Shown: positions 1 to 6,817, counted from the first letter of the stretch. The stretch is 12,060 nucleotides of DNA from Streptosporangiaceae bacterium (GCA_030041195.1 JASHOI010000339.1:1-12060); one strand, 5' to 3'. A program made the numbers and translations. The notes: generated by a model not told the origin, from the letters alone.

Positions 1-1
1 G

Positions 2-517
2 CCGGTCGTCATCCCGGCAGGCGTCAACGTCAGCATCGACGGGCGCGACGTCACGGTGACCGGGCCGCGCGGGACCCTGAGCATGACCGTGGCCGAGCCC
101 ATCGAGGTGGCGCAGGAAGACGGCCTCATCAAGGTGACCAGGCCGAACGACGAGGGCGAGATCAGGGCGCTGCACGGGCTGTCCCGCTCGCTGATCGCCA
201 ACATGGTCACCGGCGTGACCGAGGGGTTCCGCAAGACCCTGGAGATCGTCGGGGTCGGCTACCGCGTGCAGGCGAGGGGCCAGGGCCTGGAGTTCTCGCT
301 CGGGTTCAGCCACCCGGTGTCGGTGACCCCGCCCGATGGGATCACGCTGCGGGTCGAGTCGCCCACCAGGTTCGTGGTCGAGGGCAACGACAAGCAGCAG
401 GTCGGCGAAGTTGCCGCGAACATACGCAAGATCCGCAAGCCCGAGCCGTACAAGGGCAAGGGCGTGCGGGACCAGGGCGAGCAGGTCCGCCGCAAGGTCG
501 GGAAGGCTGGGAAGTAG
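2..517 (+). CDS. rplF: 50S ribosomal protein L6, 5'-truncated by window edge
   Basis: Large-subunit protein L6, which binds 23S rRNA near the factor-binding (sarcin-ricin) region and the base of the L7/L12 stalk. The frame is open from base 2 and reads [21 protein letters not shown], the conserved start of L6, so only about eight N-terminal residues lie outside the window. The 171 residues seen include the second-domain region with GVGYRVQ and the C-terminal [14 protein letters not shown] signature of L6, then a basic tail ending at TAG 515-517. The GTG at 56 is an internal valine, not the start. rplR follows after three bases. Usual length is near 178-180 residues, so the gene appears intact apart from the edge. 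Confidence 0.97.
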   Translation, partial: PVVIPAGVNVSIDGRDVTVTGPRGTLSMTVAEPIEVAQEDGLIKVTRPNDEGEIRALHGLSRSLIANMVTGVTEGFRKTLEIVGVGYRVQARGQGLEFSLGFSHPVSVTPPDGITLRVESPTRFVVEGNDKQQVGEVAANIRKIRKPEPYKGKGVRDQGEQVRRKVGKAGK

Positions 518-520
518 CAG

Positions 521-919
521 ATGTCTGGCACCATGACCCGGGCGCACGGCCGCATCACCGGCCGCACCAGCGCGCGCACCGCCGCGCGCTCTCGGCGCCA
601 CCTCCGGGTGCGGAAGAAGATCACCGGAAGCGCGGCCCGGCCGCGTCTTGTGGTCACCCGCTCGGCCCGGCACATATTCGCGCAGCTTGTCGACGACGCC
701 GTGGGCGGGACCCTGGTGTCCGCCTCTACCCTCGACGCGTCGATCCGCGGCGCGGGGGGCGACAAGACCGCCAAGGCGAAGCAGGTGGGCGCGCTGCTCG
801 CGGAGCGGGCAAAGGCGGCAGGAATCAGCGCGGTGGTGTTCGACCGCGGCGGCCATGCCTACCACGGCCGGGTGGCCGCGCTCGCCGACAGCGCCAGGGA
901 AGGCGGGCTGAACCTGTGA
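521..919 (+). CDS. rplR: 50S ribosomal protein L18
   Basis: L18 binds 5S rRNA and helps dock it in the central protuberance of the large subunit. The 132-residue product has a very basic N-terminus with [13 protein letters not shown] (about residues 22-34), then [20 protein letters not shown] and the C-terminal [26 protein letters not shown] pattern typical of bacterial L18. The start at ATG 521 has a GGGAAG Shine-Dalgarno-like run at 509-514. A second in-frame ATG at 533 would remove four residues and cannot be excluded. The Arg/Thr-rich N-terminal extension is somewhat longer than in many homologues. It lies three bases after rplF in the same transcription unit. Confidence 0.96.
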   Translation: MSGTMTRAHGRITGRTSARTAARSRRHLRVRKKITGSAARPRLVVTRSARHIFAQLVDDAVGGTLVSASTLDASIRGAGGDKTAKAKQVGALLAERAKAAGISAVVFDRGGHAYHGRVAALADSAREGGLNL

Positions 920-927
920 CCGCCGCC

Positions 928-954
928 ATGAACAGCAAGAAGGGGAATATCTAA
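928..954 (+). other. Possible 8-codon upstream ORF overlapping the rpsE start
   Basis: An ATG at 928 opens a short frame, MNSKKGNI, whose TAA at 952-954 shares its last base with the rpsE ATG (TAATG). No Shine-Dalgarno precedes it, and the rpsE Shine-Dalgarno AAGGGG (940-945) lies inside it. It may be chance; if translated it would couple rpsE to upstream ribosomes. Confidence 0.2.
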
Positions 955-1598
955 TGCCACCAGCATCGCGGCGCGGCTCAGGAGGCGGCGGCGGCGAACG
1001 GCGCGACCGCCGCGACGACCGCCGCAGTGGCGCTGCCGACCGCGGCACCGCCTACCTGGAGAAGATCGTCGCCATCAACCGGGTGGCCAAGGTGGTCCAG
1101 GGCGGCCGGCGCTTCAGCTTCACCGCGCTGGTCGTCGTGGGCGACGGCAACGGGCTCGTCGGCGTCGGCTACGGCAAGGCCAAGGAGGTGCCCGCGGCGA
1201 TCGCCAAGGGCGTCGAGGCGGCGAAGAAGGGCTTCTTCCGGGTGCCCAGGATCGGCGGCACGATCCCGCACACCGTGCAGGGCGAGGACGCCGCCGGCGT
1301 GGTCCTGCTGAAGCCGGCCAGCCCGGGAACCGGCGTGATCGCCGGCGGCCCGGTCCGTGCCGTGCTCGAGTGCGCCGGGATCCACGACGTGCTGTCCCGC
1401 TCCCTTGGCTCGTCCAATCCCATCAACGTGGTCCACGCCACGGTGGCGGGGCTGAAGAGCCTGAACCGGCCCGAGGAGATCGCCGCCAGGCGGGGCCTGC
1501 CGATCGAGCACGTCGCCCCGGCGGCCATGCTCAGGGCCCGGGCCGCGGCGGCCGCCGAGCCGGTTGCGGCCGCCACGGGTGAGGGGCAGCAGCAATGA
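954..1598 (+). CDS. rpsE: 30S ribosomal protein S5
   Basis: Small-subunit protein S5, which contributes to decoding accuracy and the mRNA entry tunnel. It has 214 residues. Residues 1-33 are a Gly/Arg-rich, probably disordered extension, as in other actinobacteria. The S5 N-terminal double-stranded-RNA-binding fold runs about 36-97 ([21 protein letters not shown], then [12 protein letters not shown]). The C-terminal domain follows, with [20 protein letters not shown] at 120-139, and then an Ala-rich tail. The ATG at 954 has AAGGGG at 940-945, an eight-base spacing. The TGA stop overlaps the rpmD ATG (ATGA at 1595-1598), so rpmD translation is probably coupled. Confidence 0.97.
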   Translation: MPPASRRGSGGGGGERRDRRDDRRSGAADRGTAYLEKIVAINRVAKVVQGGRRFSFTALVVVGDGNGLVGVGYGKAKEVPAAIAKGVEAAKKGFFRVPRIGGTIPHTVQGEDAAGVVLLKPASPGTGVIAGGPVRAVLECAGIHDVLSRSLGSSNPINVVHATVAGLKSLNRPEEIAARRGLPIEHVAPAAMLRARAAAAAEPVAAATGEGQQQ

Positions 1599-1795
1599 CA
1601 GGGCAGGGCGAGACGGGAAGCCTGAAGGTCACCCAGATCAAGTCGAAGATCGGCGGCAACCGGGTGCAGCGGGACACGCTGCGCTCGCTCGGCCTGCGGC
1701 GGATCGGCGACGTGGTGGTCAAGGCGGACCGGCCGGAGATCCGCGGCATGGTCCAGGCGGTGCGCCACCTGGTCACCGTCGAGGAGGTCGACTGA
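1595..1795 (+). CDS. rpmD: 50S ribosomal protein L30
   Basis: Small large-subunit protein L30, 66 residues. The L30 fold is recognisable: [12 protein letters not shown], then [17 protein letters not shown] and a C-terminal hydrophobic strand with HLVTVEEVD. The length is slightly above the usual 58-62 because of an eight-residue polar N-terminus. The start ATG 1595 overlaps the rpsE stop and has GAGGGG at 1581-1586. The gene sits between rpsE and rplO, the standard spc position, and rplO begins one base after its stop. Confidence 0.96.
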   Translation: MTGQGETGSLKVTQIKSKIGGNRVQRDTLRSLGLRRIGDVVVKADRPEIRGMVQAVRHLVTVEEVD

Positions 1796-1796
1796 T

Positions 1797-2282
1797 ATGG
1801 CAGACACCGAGAGCAGCGGGGCCAGCGCGGCTGGCCGCGGGCTGAAGGTGCATCACCTGCGGCCTGCGCCGGGCGCGCACACACCGCGGACCCGGGTGGG
1901 CCGCGGCGAGGCGTCCAAGGGCAAGAGCGCTGGCCGCGGCACCAAGGGCAGCAAGGCGCGGACGAACGTGCCGGCCTACTTCGAGGGCGGCCAGATGCCG
2001 CTCACCCGCAGGCTGCCCAAGCTCAAGGGGTTCTCCAACCTGCGGTTCAAGACCACCTACCAGGTGGTCAACCTGGACCGCCTGGCAGCGCTTTACCCCA
2101 AGGGCGGGGACGTGACCCCCGAGGACCTGGCCGCGAAGGGCGCGGTGCGGTCCGGGGAGCTGGTCAAGGTGCTCGGCGCCGGCGACACGGTTCCGAAGGG
2201 CCTGCGGGTGACCGCGCACGCGTTCTCCGCCACGGCCAGGGAGAAGATCACCGCGGCTGGCGGCACCGTCACCGAGCTCTAA
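1797..2282 (+). CDS. rplO: 50S ribosomal protein L15
   Basis: L15 is a core large-subunit assembly protein that reaches into 23S rRNA with a long glycine- and lysine-rich extension. The 161-residue protein shows this extension ([23 protein letters not shown], about residues 33-55). It continues with [14 protein letters not shown] (68-81), the [13 protein letters not shown] strand, and a C-terminal [12 protein letters not shown] segment. About 15 extra N-terminal residues precede the common [12 protein letters not shown] start, as is usual in this phylum. An AGGAGG at 1782-1787, inside the end of rpmD, supports ATG 1797. This is the last ribosomal gene before the spacer ahead of secY, and a strong hairpin begins 27 bases after its stop. 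Confidence 0.97.
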   Translation: MADTESSGASAAGRGLKVHHLRPAPGAHTPRTRVGRGEASKGKSAGRGTKGSKARTNVPAYFEGGQMPLTRRLPKLKGFSNLRFKTTYQVVNLDRLAALYPKGGDVTPEDLAAKGAVRSGELVKVLGAGDTVPKGLRVTAHAFSATAREKITAAGGTVTEL

Positions 2283-2308
2283 GGTGACCCGGACATGCGT
2301 GGCCGACC

Positions 2309-2342
2309 GGGCTGGCGGGGCGGGAGCACGCCCCCCAGGCCC
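2309..2342 (+). terminator. Strong GC hairpin after rplO, terminator- or attenuator-like
   Basis: The two 14-base arms 2309-2322 and 2329-2342 pair with two mismatches around a six-base loop (GGAGCA); the inner six pairs are GGGGCG/CGCCCC. No T-run follows, so it is not a classical intrinsic terminator. Such tail-less hairpins are proposed terminators in high-GC actinobacteria. Its place between rplO and the secY promoter-like element fits partial separation of the two units. Confidence 0.45.
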
Positions 2343-2379
2343 TGCTTCGCGCATGGCTGTTGGAGTGCCCGGAGCGAGC

Positions 2380-2385
2380 TAGACT
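2380..2385 (+). promoter_or_regulatory. -10-like element TAGACT upstream of secY
   Basis: TAGACT matches the actinobacterial housekeeping -10 form TANNNT and is identical to the element upstream of infA. A -35 is weak: CTGTTG at 2357-2362 gives a 17-base spacer but a poor match, and TTGGAG at 2360-2365 leaves only 14 bases. Transcription from here would give a leader of about 85 nt with a perfect palindrome GTGGGCGCCCAC at 2414-2425. Confidence 0.4.
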
Positions 2386-2444
2386 GCGGCGCGGGAGTCG
2401 CTGCTTGCAATCAGTGGGCGCCCACCCGTAACGAGGAGCGGTAG

Positions 2445-2483
2445 ATGACGTCGACGCATCGACTCGAGGTTGAGGCATGCTGA
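2445..2483 (+). CDS. 12-codon upstream ORF overlapping secY (leader peptide candidate)
   Basis: An ATG at 2445 with a strong Shine-Dalgarno, GAGGAG at 2433-2438 (six-base spacing), opens [12 protein letters not shown] and stops at TGA 2481-2483. The frame overlaps the secY start (ATG 2477) by seven bases, so a terminating ribosome would stand on the secY start. The only other Shine-Dalgarno for secY is a weaker GAGG/TGAGG run inside this frame. The peptide resembles nothing I know. Coupling or attenuation of secY is inference. Confidence 0.4.
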   Translation: MTSTHRLEVEAC

Positions 2484-3802
2484 CCGCGTTCGTACGCGCA
2501 TTTCGCACACCTGACCTGCGCAAGAAGCTGCTGTTTACGATCTTCATCATTGCCGTGTTCCGGCTGGGCGCCTCGCTGCCGACCCCGGGGATCTCGGAGA
2601 AGGCCGTCGACACCTGCCTCAACCTGGTCAAGACCAGCAACACCGGCCTGTTCCAGCTGGTCAACCTGTTCAGCGGCGGGGCGCTCTACCGGCTGTCGGT
2701 GTTCGCGCTCGGCATCATGCCCTACATCACCGCCAGCATCATCCTGCAGCTGCTCGCCGTGGTGATCCCGCGGCTGGAGACGCTGCGGCAGGAGGGCCAG
2801 GCCGGGCAGGCGAAGATCACCCAGTACACCCGGTACCTCACCTGCGGGCTGGCCATCCTGCAGTCGACAGCGATCGTCGCGCTGGCCAGGTCGGGCACGC
2901 TGTACGGCGTCTCCGGCACCACCACGTGCTCCAACCTGATCCCGAACCAGGGCGTGTTCAACATCGCCACGATGGTGATCACGATGACCGCCGGCACCTG
3001 CGTGATCATGTGGCTGGGCGAGCTGATCACCGACCGCGGCGTCGGCAACGGCATGTCGATAATGATCTTCACCACGGTGATCTCGCAGATCCCGGGCGAG
3101 TTCGAGACGATCTACCAGGAGAAGCACGCGTTCGTCTTCGGCATCGTGGTGGTGGTCGGCATCGCGGTCATCGGGTTCGTCGCGTTCATGGAACAGGCCC
3201 AGCGCCGGATCCCGGTCCAGTACGCCAAACGCATGGTCGGCCGCAAGATGTACGGCGGCACATCCACCTACATACCGCTCAAGGTCAACCAGGCCGGCGT
3301 CATCCCGGTCATCTTCGGCTCATCGCTGCTCTACATCCCGCAGCTGGCTGCGCAGCTGTTCGGCGGGGTGAACGGCGCCCATCCGAAGAAGTGGGCCGAC
3401 TGGGTCGTGGTGCACCTGAGCTACGGCGACGATCCGGTCTACATGATCGCGACGTTCCTGCTGATCATCTTCTTCACGTTCTTCTACGTCTCGATCACGT
3501 TCAACCCGACCGAGGTCGCGGACAACATGAAGAAGTACGGGGGGTTCATTCCCGGCATCAGACCCGGCCGGCCCACGGCCGAGTACCTCAGCTACGTGCT
3601 GAGCCGGCTGACCACTCCCGGCTCGATCTACCTGGGGCTCGTGGCCCTGATTCCCCTGGTAGCCATCGGGCTGGCCGGCGCCTCCCAGCAGTTCCCGCTC
3701 GGCGGCACCAGCCTGCTGATCATGGTCGGCGTCGGCCTCGATACGGTGAAACAGATCGAAAGCCAGCTACAGCAACGTAACTACGAGGGTTTCTTGCGGT
3801 AG
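2477..3802 (+). CDS. secY: Preprotein translocase subunit SecY
   Basis: Channel-forming subunit of the SecYEG translocon in the cytoplasmic membrane; it passes unfolded preproteins and lets membrane segments exit sideways. The 441-residue product has ten hydrophobic segments. Recognisable parts are the [20 protein letters not shown] start, the plug region (about 57-80), signature 1 ([17 protein letters not shown], 77-93), signature 2 ([20 protein letters not shown], 179-198), the cytosolic loop with [15 protein letters not shown] (242-256), and the conserved [13 protein letters not shown] loop (359-371). It ends QRNYEGFLR, as expected. The start at ATG 2477 is fixed by homology, since actinobacterial SecY proteins begin the same way. 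Its TAG shares one base with the GTG of adk. Confidence 0.98.
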   Translation: MLTAFVRAFRTPDLRKKLLFTIFIIAVFRLGASLPTPGISEKAVDTCLNLVKTSNTGLFQLVNLFSGGALYRLSVFALGIMPYITASIILQLLAVVIPRLETLRQEGQAGQAKITQYTRYLTCGLAILQSTAIVALARSGTLYGVSGTTTCSNLIPNQGVFNIATMVITMTAGTCVIMWLGELITDRGVGNGMSIMIFTTVISQIPGEFETIYQEKHAFVFGIVVVVGIAVIGFVAFMEQAQRRIPVQYAKRMVGRKMYGGTSTYIPLKVNQAGVIPVIFGSSLLYIPQLAAQLFGGVNGAHPKKWADWVVVHLSYGDDPVYMIATFLLIIFFTFFYVSITFNPTEVADNMKKYGGFIPGIRPGRPTAEYLSYVLSRLTTPGSIYLGLVALIPLVAIGLAGASQQFPLGGTSLLIMVGVGLDTVKQIESQLQQRNYEGFLR

Positions 3803-4455
3803 TGCGCGTCGTCCTCGTCGGGCCCCCCGGTGCGGGCAAGGGGACGCAGGCCCAGTTCATAGCCTCCCACCTGGCGATCCCGACGATCTCGACAGGTGAG
3901 ATCTTCAGGTACAACGTCAGCACCGGAACCGAACTCGGGCGTGCGGCCAAGGCCTACATGGACCGCGGGGACCTGGTGCCCGACGAGGTCACGATCGCAA
4001 TGGTCGCCGACCGGCTGCAGGAGGACGACGCGCAGGCCGGTTTCCTGCTCGACGGGTTCCCGCGGAACGTGCCGCAGGCCGAGACGCTGAAGAAGATGCT
4101 GGCCGAGTGGGACACCAGGCTGGACCTCGTGCTGGAGCTCGTTGTGGACGACGACGAGGTGGTCAGGCGGCTTTCCGGGCGGCGTACCTGCCGCAGGTGC
4201 GGGCATGTATGGCACGTGCTGTTCGACCCACCGTCGCGCAGCGAGCACTGTGACGACTGCGGCGGCGAGCTGTTCCAGCGCGACGACGACCGGGAGGAGA
4301 CGATCAGGCACCGGCTGGACGTGTACCAGCAGCAGACCCAGCCGCTGATCACGTTCTACGCGGATGAGGGCATTCTGCTCGGCGTCGACGCCACCGGGCC
4401 GGTGGAGGAGATCACCGACCGGGCGCTGAGCGCGCTGCGGCGCTTCATCCGCTGA
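3802..4455 (+). CDS. adk: Adenylate kinase, long zinc-LID form
   Basis: Cytoplasmic enzyme catalysing ATP + AMP = 2 ADP, needed for nucleotide balance. In 217 residues it shows the P-loop GPPGAGKGT (7-15), the AMP-binding segment TGEIFRYNV (31-39), the [13 protein letters not shown] signature (82-94) and a long LID domain. The LID carries four cysteines in C130-x2-C133 and C150-x2-C153, so this is the structural zinc-binding type. The start is GTG 3802, where the G is also the last base of the secY stop (TAGTG). Because the nearest GAGGG (3785-3789) is 12 bases upstream, initiation is probably coupled to secY termination. The secY-adk-map order is standard in Gram-positives. Confidence 0.97.
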   Translation: MRVVLVGPPGAGKGTQAQFIASHLAIPTISTGEIFRYNVSTGTELGRAAKAYMDRGDLVPDEVTIAMVADRLQEDDAQAGFLLDGFPRNVPQAETLKKMLAEWDTRLDLVLELVVDDDEVVRRLSGRRTCRRCGHVWHVLFDPPSRSEHCDDCGGELFQRDDDREETIRHRLDVYQQQTQPLITFYADEGILLGVDATGPVEEITDRALSALRRFIR

Positions 4456-4472
4456 GCGCTGGCTGCGGACCC

Positions 4473-4496
4473 GCGGGGCGGTCTCCGGCTCCCCGC
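4473..4496 (+). other. Weak hairpin in the adk-map gap
   Basis: GCGGGG (4473-4478) can pair with CCCCGC (4491-4496), with an inner CGG/CCG helix. An alternative CTGCGG/CCGCAG pairing exists around it. No T-run follows. It occupies most of the 85-base gap between adk and map and may be an mRNA processing or partial termination site; it could also be a chance product of high GC. Confidence 0.25.
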
Positions 4497-4540
4497 AGTG
4501 ACCTCGCAACGGTAACGTGGAAGGGGAATCCGGAGGCGCC

Positions 4541-5362
4541 ATGCGGACCAGGCAACAGCAGCCGATCCAGATCAAGACGCCGGGCCAGATCGCGGCGATG
4601 CGCGAGGCAGGCCTGGTGGTGTCGCACACGCTGGACGTGCTGACGGCCGCGGTCGAGCCCGGCATCACCACCGCGGACCTGGACGCGATCGCCGAGCGGG
4701 AGATCCGCTCGGCCGGGGCCGTGCCCTCGTTCAAGGGCTACCACGGATATCCGGCGACGATCTGCACCTCGGTCAACGACGAGATCGTGCACGGCATCCC
4801 CAGCGGCTCCGTCCGGCTCGCGGCCGGCGACATCATCTCGATCGACTGCGGCGCGATCCTGGACGGCTGGCACGGTGACGCCGCCCGGACCGTCGGCGTC
4901 GGGCCCATCAGCGACGAGGATGCCGAGCTGCTGCGGGCCTGTGAGCAGGCGCTGTGGGCCGGTCTGGCCCAGGCCCGGCCCGGCAACCGGCTGACCGACA
5001 TCTCGCACGCCGTCGAGGTGAGCGCCCGGGCCAGCGGGCGGTACGGGATCGTGCGCGAGTACGTCGGCCACGGGATCGGCACCGAGATGCACATGGACCC
5101 GGCGGTGCCGAATTACGGCAAGCCCGGTCAGGGGCCGCTGCTCGTGGAGGGTATGGCGCTCGCGGTCGAGCCCATGCTGATCCGGGGCCGGCCGCAGACC
5201 CTGCTGCTCGACGACGGCTGGACCGTGGTCAGCGCCGACGGCAACCGGTCGGCGCACTTCGAGCACACCGTCGCGATCACAGCGTCCGGGCCCTGGGTGC
5301 TGACGGCGGAAGACGGCCGGGTCGCGGCCGACGGTGCGCTCGAGGAGCTAAGGAGGACCTGA
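4541..5362 (+). CDS. map: Methionine aminopeptidase, type I
   Basis: Metalloprotease that removes the initiator methionine from nascent proteins when the second residue is small. The chosen start, ATG 4541, gives 273 residues and has GGAGG at 4532-4536 four bases ahead; an in-frame GTG at 4517 lacks such a site. The pita-bread fold ligands are all visible: D102 (SIDCG), D113 (WHGDAA), H177 (GHGIG), E210 (AVEP) and E241 (FEHT), plus the substrate-site H84 (IVHGIP). There is no long N-terminal zinc-finger or SH3-binding extension. The stop TGA overlaps the ATG of the next gene (TGATG), which suggests coupled translation. Confidence 0.97.
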   Translation: MRTRQQQPIQIKTPGQIAAMREAGLVVSHTLDVLTAAVEPGITTADLDAIAEREIRSAGAVPSFKGYHGYPATICTSVNDEIVHGIPSGSVRLAAGDIISIDCGAILDGWHGDAARTVGVGPISDEDAELLRACEQALWAGLAQARPGNRLTDISHAVEVSARASGRYGIVREYVGHGIGTEMHMDPAVPNYGKPGQGPLLVEGMALAVEPMLIRGRPQTLLLDDGWTVVSADGNRSAHFEHTVAITASGPWVLTAEDGRVAADGALEELRRT

Positions 5363-5892
5363 TGGCTGCTGACCCCAGGATCCGGGCTTCCGACGACGAC
5401 CGCGAGCGCGCCGTGGCGCTGCTCCGCGAGCACCACGCGGCCGGCCGGCTCACCGTGGAGGAGTTCAGCGAGCGGATGGACAAGGCCTACGCCGCCAAGA
5501 CCCTCGGCGATCTCGACGAGCTCATGGCCGACCTGCCGGCGATCGACCTTTACCGGCTGCCCGACGCTTCGCTGCCGCCGCACTACCGCAGGCAGATACC
5601 GGGCCACGGCTCCTACATGGAGGCGGCCGGGGGAGCCCTGGTCAGGCCGCACGGCAGGTTCTCGCCGGCCTGGACCGCCGCCTGGAGCAGCTGGTTCACC
5701 GTCACCCTGGTCTGCTTCGTGATCTGGGGGCTGAGCGGAGCCGGGTACCTCTGGCCGCTGTGGGTCGCCGGGCCGTGGGGCGCAATCATGCTCGGCCGCT
5801 GGATCACCGGCAGTCACCCGGGCGGCGGCTCGGGCGGCCACCAGCTGCGTGGCGGGCCGGACCAGATCGGCGGGGACACGCCCAAGGGGTGA
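5362..5892 (+). CDS. DUF1707 (SHOCT-like) domain protein with two predicted TM segments
   Basis: Function unknown. The 176-residue protein starts with a clear DUF1707 domain (about 5-60): RIRASDDDRERAVALLREHH, then AGRLTVEEFSERMDKAYAAKTLGDLDELMADLP. A linker follows, then two hydrophobic segments (about 109-127 and 129-147) separated by a short turn, and a Gly/Pro-rich hydrophilic tail (150-176). No signal peptide is evident, so the DUF1707 part is probably cytosolic with the helical hairpin in the membrane. ATG 5362 overlaps the map stop, with AGGAGG at 5351-5356 (five-base spacing), so it is expressed with map. DUF1707 proteins are common in actinobacteria, often next to membrane modules. 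A role in this operon is not known to me. Confidence 0.88.
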   Translation: MAADPRIRASDDDRERAVALLREHHAAGRLTVEEFSERMDKAYAAKTLGDLDELMADLPAIDLYRLPDASLPPHYRRQIPGHGSYMEAAGGALVRPHGRFSPAWTAAWSSWFTVTLVCFVIWGLSGAGYLWPLWVAGPWGAIMLGRWITGSHPGGGSGGHQLRGGPDQIGGDTPKG

Positions 5893-5971
5893 GGCGCCGG
5901 AGTCGTAACCGCGGGAATATCCGGGTGCCCGGGTTCGTTTGCCAGAATGCACAGGGATGAGCGGCCCCGAG

Positions 5972-6001
5972 TTCGCATTGGCGGCGCGGGTCGCGTAGAC
6001 T
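5972..6001 (+). promoter_or_regulatory. Putative promoter for infA-rpmJ
   Basis: A -35-like TTCGCA (5972-5977, four of six bases matching TTGACA) and a -10 TAGACT (5996-6001) are separated by 18 bases. The -10 is identical to the one before secY. A start would fall near 6008, leaving a 5' leader of about 230 nt before infA. Confidence 0.5.
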
Positions 6002-6017
6002 CTGCTGCGGCCCGTGA

Positions 6018-6061
6018 GCTGCTTTCGCGACCGCGACGTGAGTGTGCAGCGCGAAGGTAGC
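6018..6061 (+). promoter_or_regulatory. 12-bp RNA stem-loop at the head of the infA leader
   Basis: Bases 6018-6029 pair without interruption with 6050-6061, forming twelve pairs of which two are G-U, around a 20-base loop. The G-U pairs hold only in the + strand RNA. The stem begins about ten bases after the predicted transcription start. Role unknown; mRNA stabilisation or cis-regulation are possible. Confidence 0.4.
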
Positions 6062-6230
6062 CATCCGTCGGAGCCACCCGGATCCGGAAGGTGTGCGCAG
6101 GCACGAGCCGGGCGGGGCAAGCCTCTCGATCACCGCGAGATTCTGCCTGGCACGGCTGCCGGCCGTCATGCCCGCCGACCGGAGACTCCGGCCCCGACGA
6201 ACACCAGAAGAAGAACCAACAGCAAAGCGC

Positions 6231-6235
6231 GGAGG
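6231..6235 (+). promoter_or_regulatory. Unusually close Shine-Dalgarno of infA
   Basis: GGAGG lies only two bases before ATG 6238, closer than the usual five to nine. The infA start is nevertheless secure because [12 protein letters not shown] is the conserved N-terminus. Confidence 0.55.
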
Positions 6236-6237
6236 AT

Positions 6238-6459
6238 ATGCCCAAGAAAGACGGCGCGATTGAGATCGAAGGCACGGTGGTGGAGTCACTTCCGAACGCC
6301 TTTTTCAGGGTGGAGCTAGACAATGGACACAAGGTCCTGGCTCACATCAGCGGGAAGATGCGGATGCACTACATCCGGATCCTGCCCGATGACCGGGTCG
6401 TTGTTGAGCTGAGCCCCTACGACCTCAGCCGTGGGCGGATCGTCTACCGCTACAAGTAA
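6238..6459 (+). CDS. infA: Translation initiation factor IF-1
   Basis: IF1 is a single OB-fold (S1-like) protein that occupies the ribosomal A site during initiation and aids IF2 and IF3. The 73-residue product is full length and nearly canonical: [20 protein letters not shown], then [40 protein letters not shown] and a terminal RIVYRYK. The reading frame stays open upstream, but homology and the Shine-Dalgarno put the start at ATG 6238. It is preceded by its own promoter-like element and a long leader, and followed after 16 bases by rpmJ. Confidence 0.97.
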   Translation: MPKKDGAIEIEGTVVESLPNAFFRVELDNGHKVLAHISGKMRMHYIRILPDDRVVVELSPYDLSRGRIVYRYK

Positions 6460-6475
6460 ACGAGATGAGCAACCA

Positions 6476-6589
6476 ATGAAGGTCAAGCCGAGTGTGAAGA
6501 AGATCTGCAGCAAGTGCCGGATCATCCGTCGGCATGGCCGGGTCATGGTCATCTGCTCTGATCCGCGGCACAAGCAGCGCCAGGGCTGA
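6476..6589 (+). CDS. rpmJ: 50S ribosomal protein L36, zinc-ribbon form
   Basis: Very small large-subunit protein of 37 residues that binds 23S rRNA through a zinc ribbon. It reads [14 protein letters not shown] and ends [10 protein letters not shown], a complete match to the usual L36 length and pattern. The zinc ligands C11, C14, C27 and H32 are all present, so this is the zinc-binding (C+) version. The ribosome binding site is weak (GAGATGAG about 6 bases upstream), as often seen when L36 follows infA closely. TGA is at 6587-6589. Confidence 0.96.
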   Translation: MKVKPSVKKICSKCRIIRRHGRVMVICSDPRHKQRQG

Positions 6590-6612
6590 GCCAGGCCAGG
6601 CAAGCCCCAGCT

Positions 6613-6693
6613 ACGCAGCAGGCACAGCACAGCACGACACAGCAGCACGGCACAGCGAGACACAGCAGCACAGCAAGACACGCACCGCAGCCC
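6613..6693 (+). repeat. 81-nt T-free CAG/CAC-rich tract between rpmJ and rpsM
   Basis: From 6613 to 6693 the + strand has no T at all (by my count C 32, A 28, G 21). It is built of degenerate CAGCA/CACAG units, including an exact 13-mer GACACAGCAGCAC at 6636-6648 and 6659-6671, a 23-base period. The RNA would contain no U and little structure. It encodes no plausible protein. A role as a factor-loading or spacer segment is inference. Confidence 0.7.
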
Positions 6694-6719
6694 TTATCCG
6701 GCGGCCGCCGGATAAGGGC
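6690..6719 (+). repeat. Perfect 30-bp palindrome in the rpmJ-rpsM spacer
   Basis: The arm GCCCTTATCCGGCGG (6690-6704) is followed at once by its exact reverse complement (6705-6719), with GCGGCCGC at the centre. In RNA it would fold as a hairpin of 13 pairs with a four-base loop. No T-run follows. It may be a terminator or processing site, a protein-binding palindrome, or a dispersed repeat. Confidence 0.75.
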
Positions 6720-6817
6720 CACCTCCGGTGGAGGCCGGGGCCCGTCCGGGAAATGCTTGGGCAGCGGCGGGGAGCGGCGCGCAGGACCTCCGAGACCAGA
6801 AGGAGAACTGCCCGAAG

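Larger units (their letters stand above)
5893..6237 (+). other. 345-bp non-coding region: end of secY unit, infA promoter and structured leader
   Basis: No credible gene is seen here. From left to right it holds a short GC-rich inverted repeat (CCGGG/CCCGG, 5921-5932) followed by a T-richer stretch, too tight to be a convincing terminator. Next comes a promoter-like pair at 5972-6001, then a leader of about 230 nt with several potential hairpins: 6018-6061, 6063-6083, 6115-6148, 6152-6166 and 6179-6191. It ends with the infA Shine-Dalgarno. Confidence 0.7.

Noticed and set aside
4513..4518. TAACGT as a map promoter -10
   Set aside because: No -35-like sequence occurs 16-18 bases upstream, and map is probably read from the secY transcript.
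4517..4540. GTG 4517 as the map start
   Set aside because: No ribosome site; ATG 4541 has GGAGG at the right distance and matches family length.
4954..5361. Upstream extension of the DUF1707 frame into map
   Set aside because: It runs in another frame of a confident gene; ATG 5362 has AGGAGG and starts the DUF1707 domain.
5921..5940. CCGGG/CCCGG plus T-richer run as a terminator after the DUF1707 gene
   Set aside because: The arms are separated by only two bases, leaving at most a four-pair stem, and the T's are interrupted.
6091..6237. N-terminal extension of infA, or a gene in its leader
   Set aside because: The added residues resemble no protein; IF1 begins at MPKKDG with GGAGG just upstream.
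6590..6720. CRISPR-like array in the repeat tract
   Set aside because: The repeats are short, degenerate and overlap without regular unique spacers.
6728..6817. GTG 6728 as the rpsM start
   Set aside because: It would add 30 residues absent from S13; [10 protein letters not shown] at 6818 is the conserved start.
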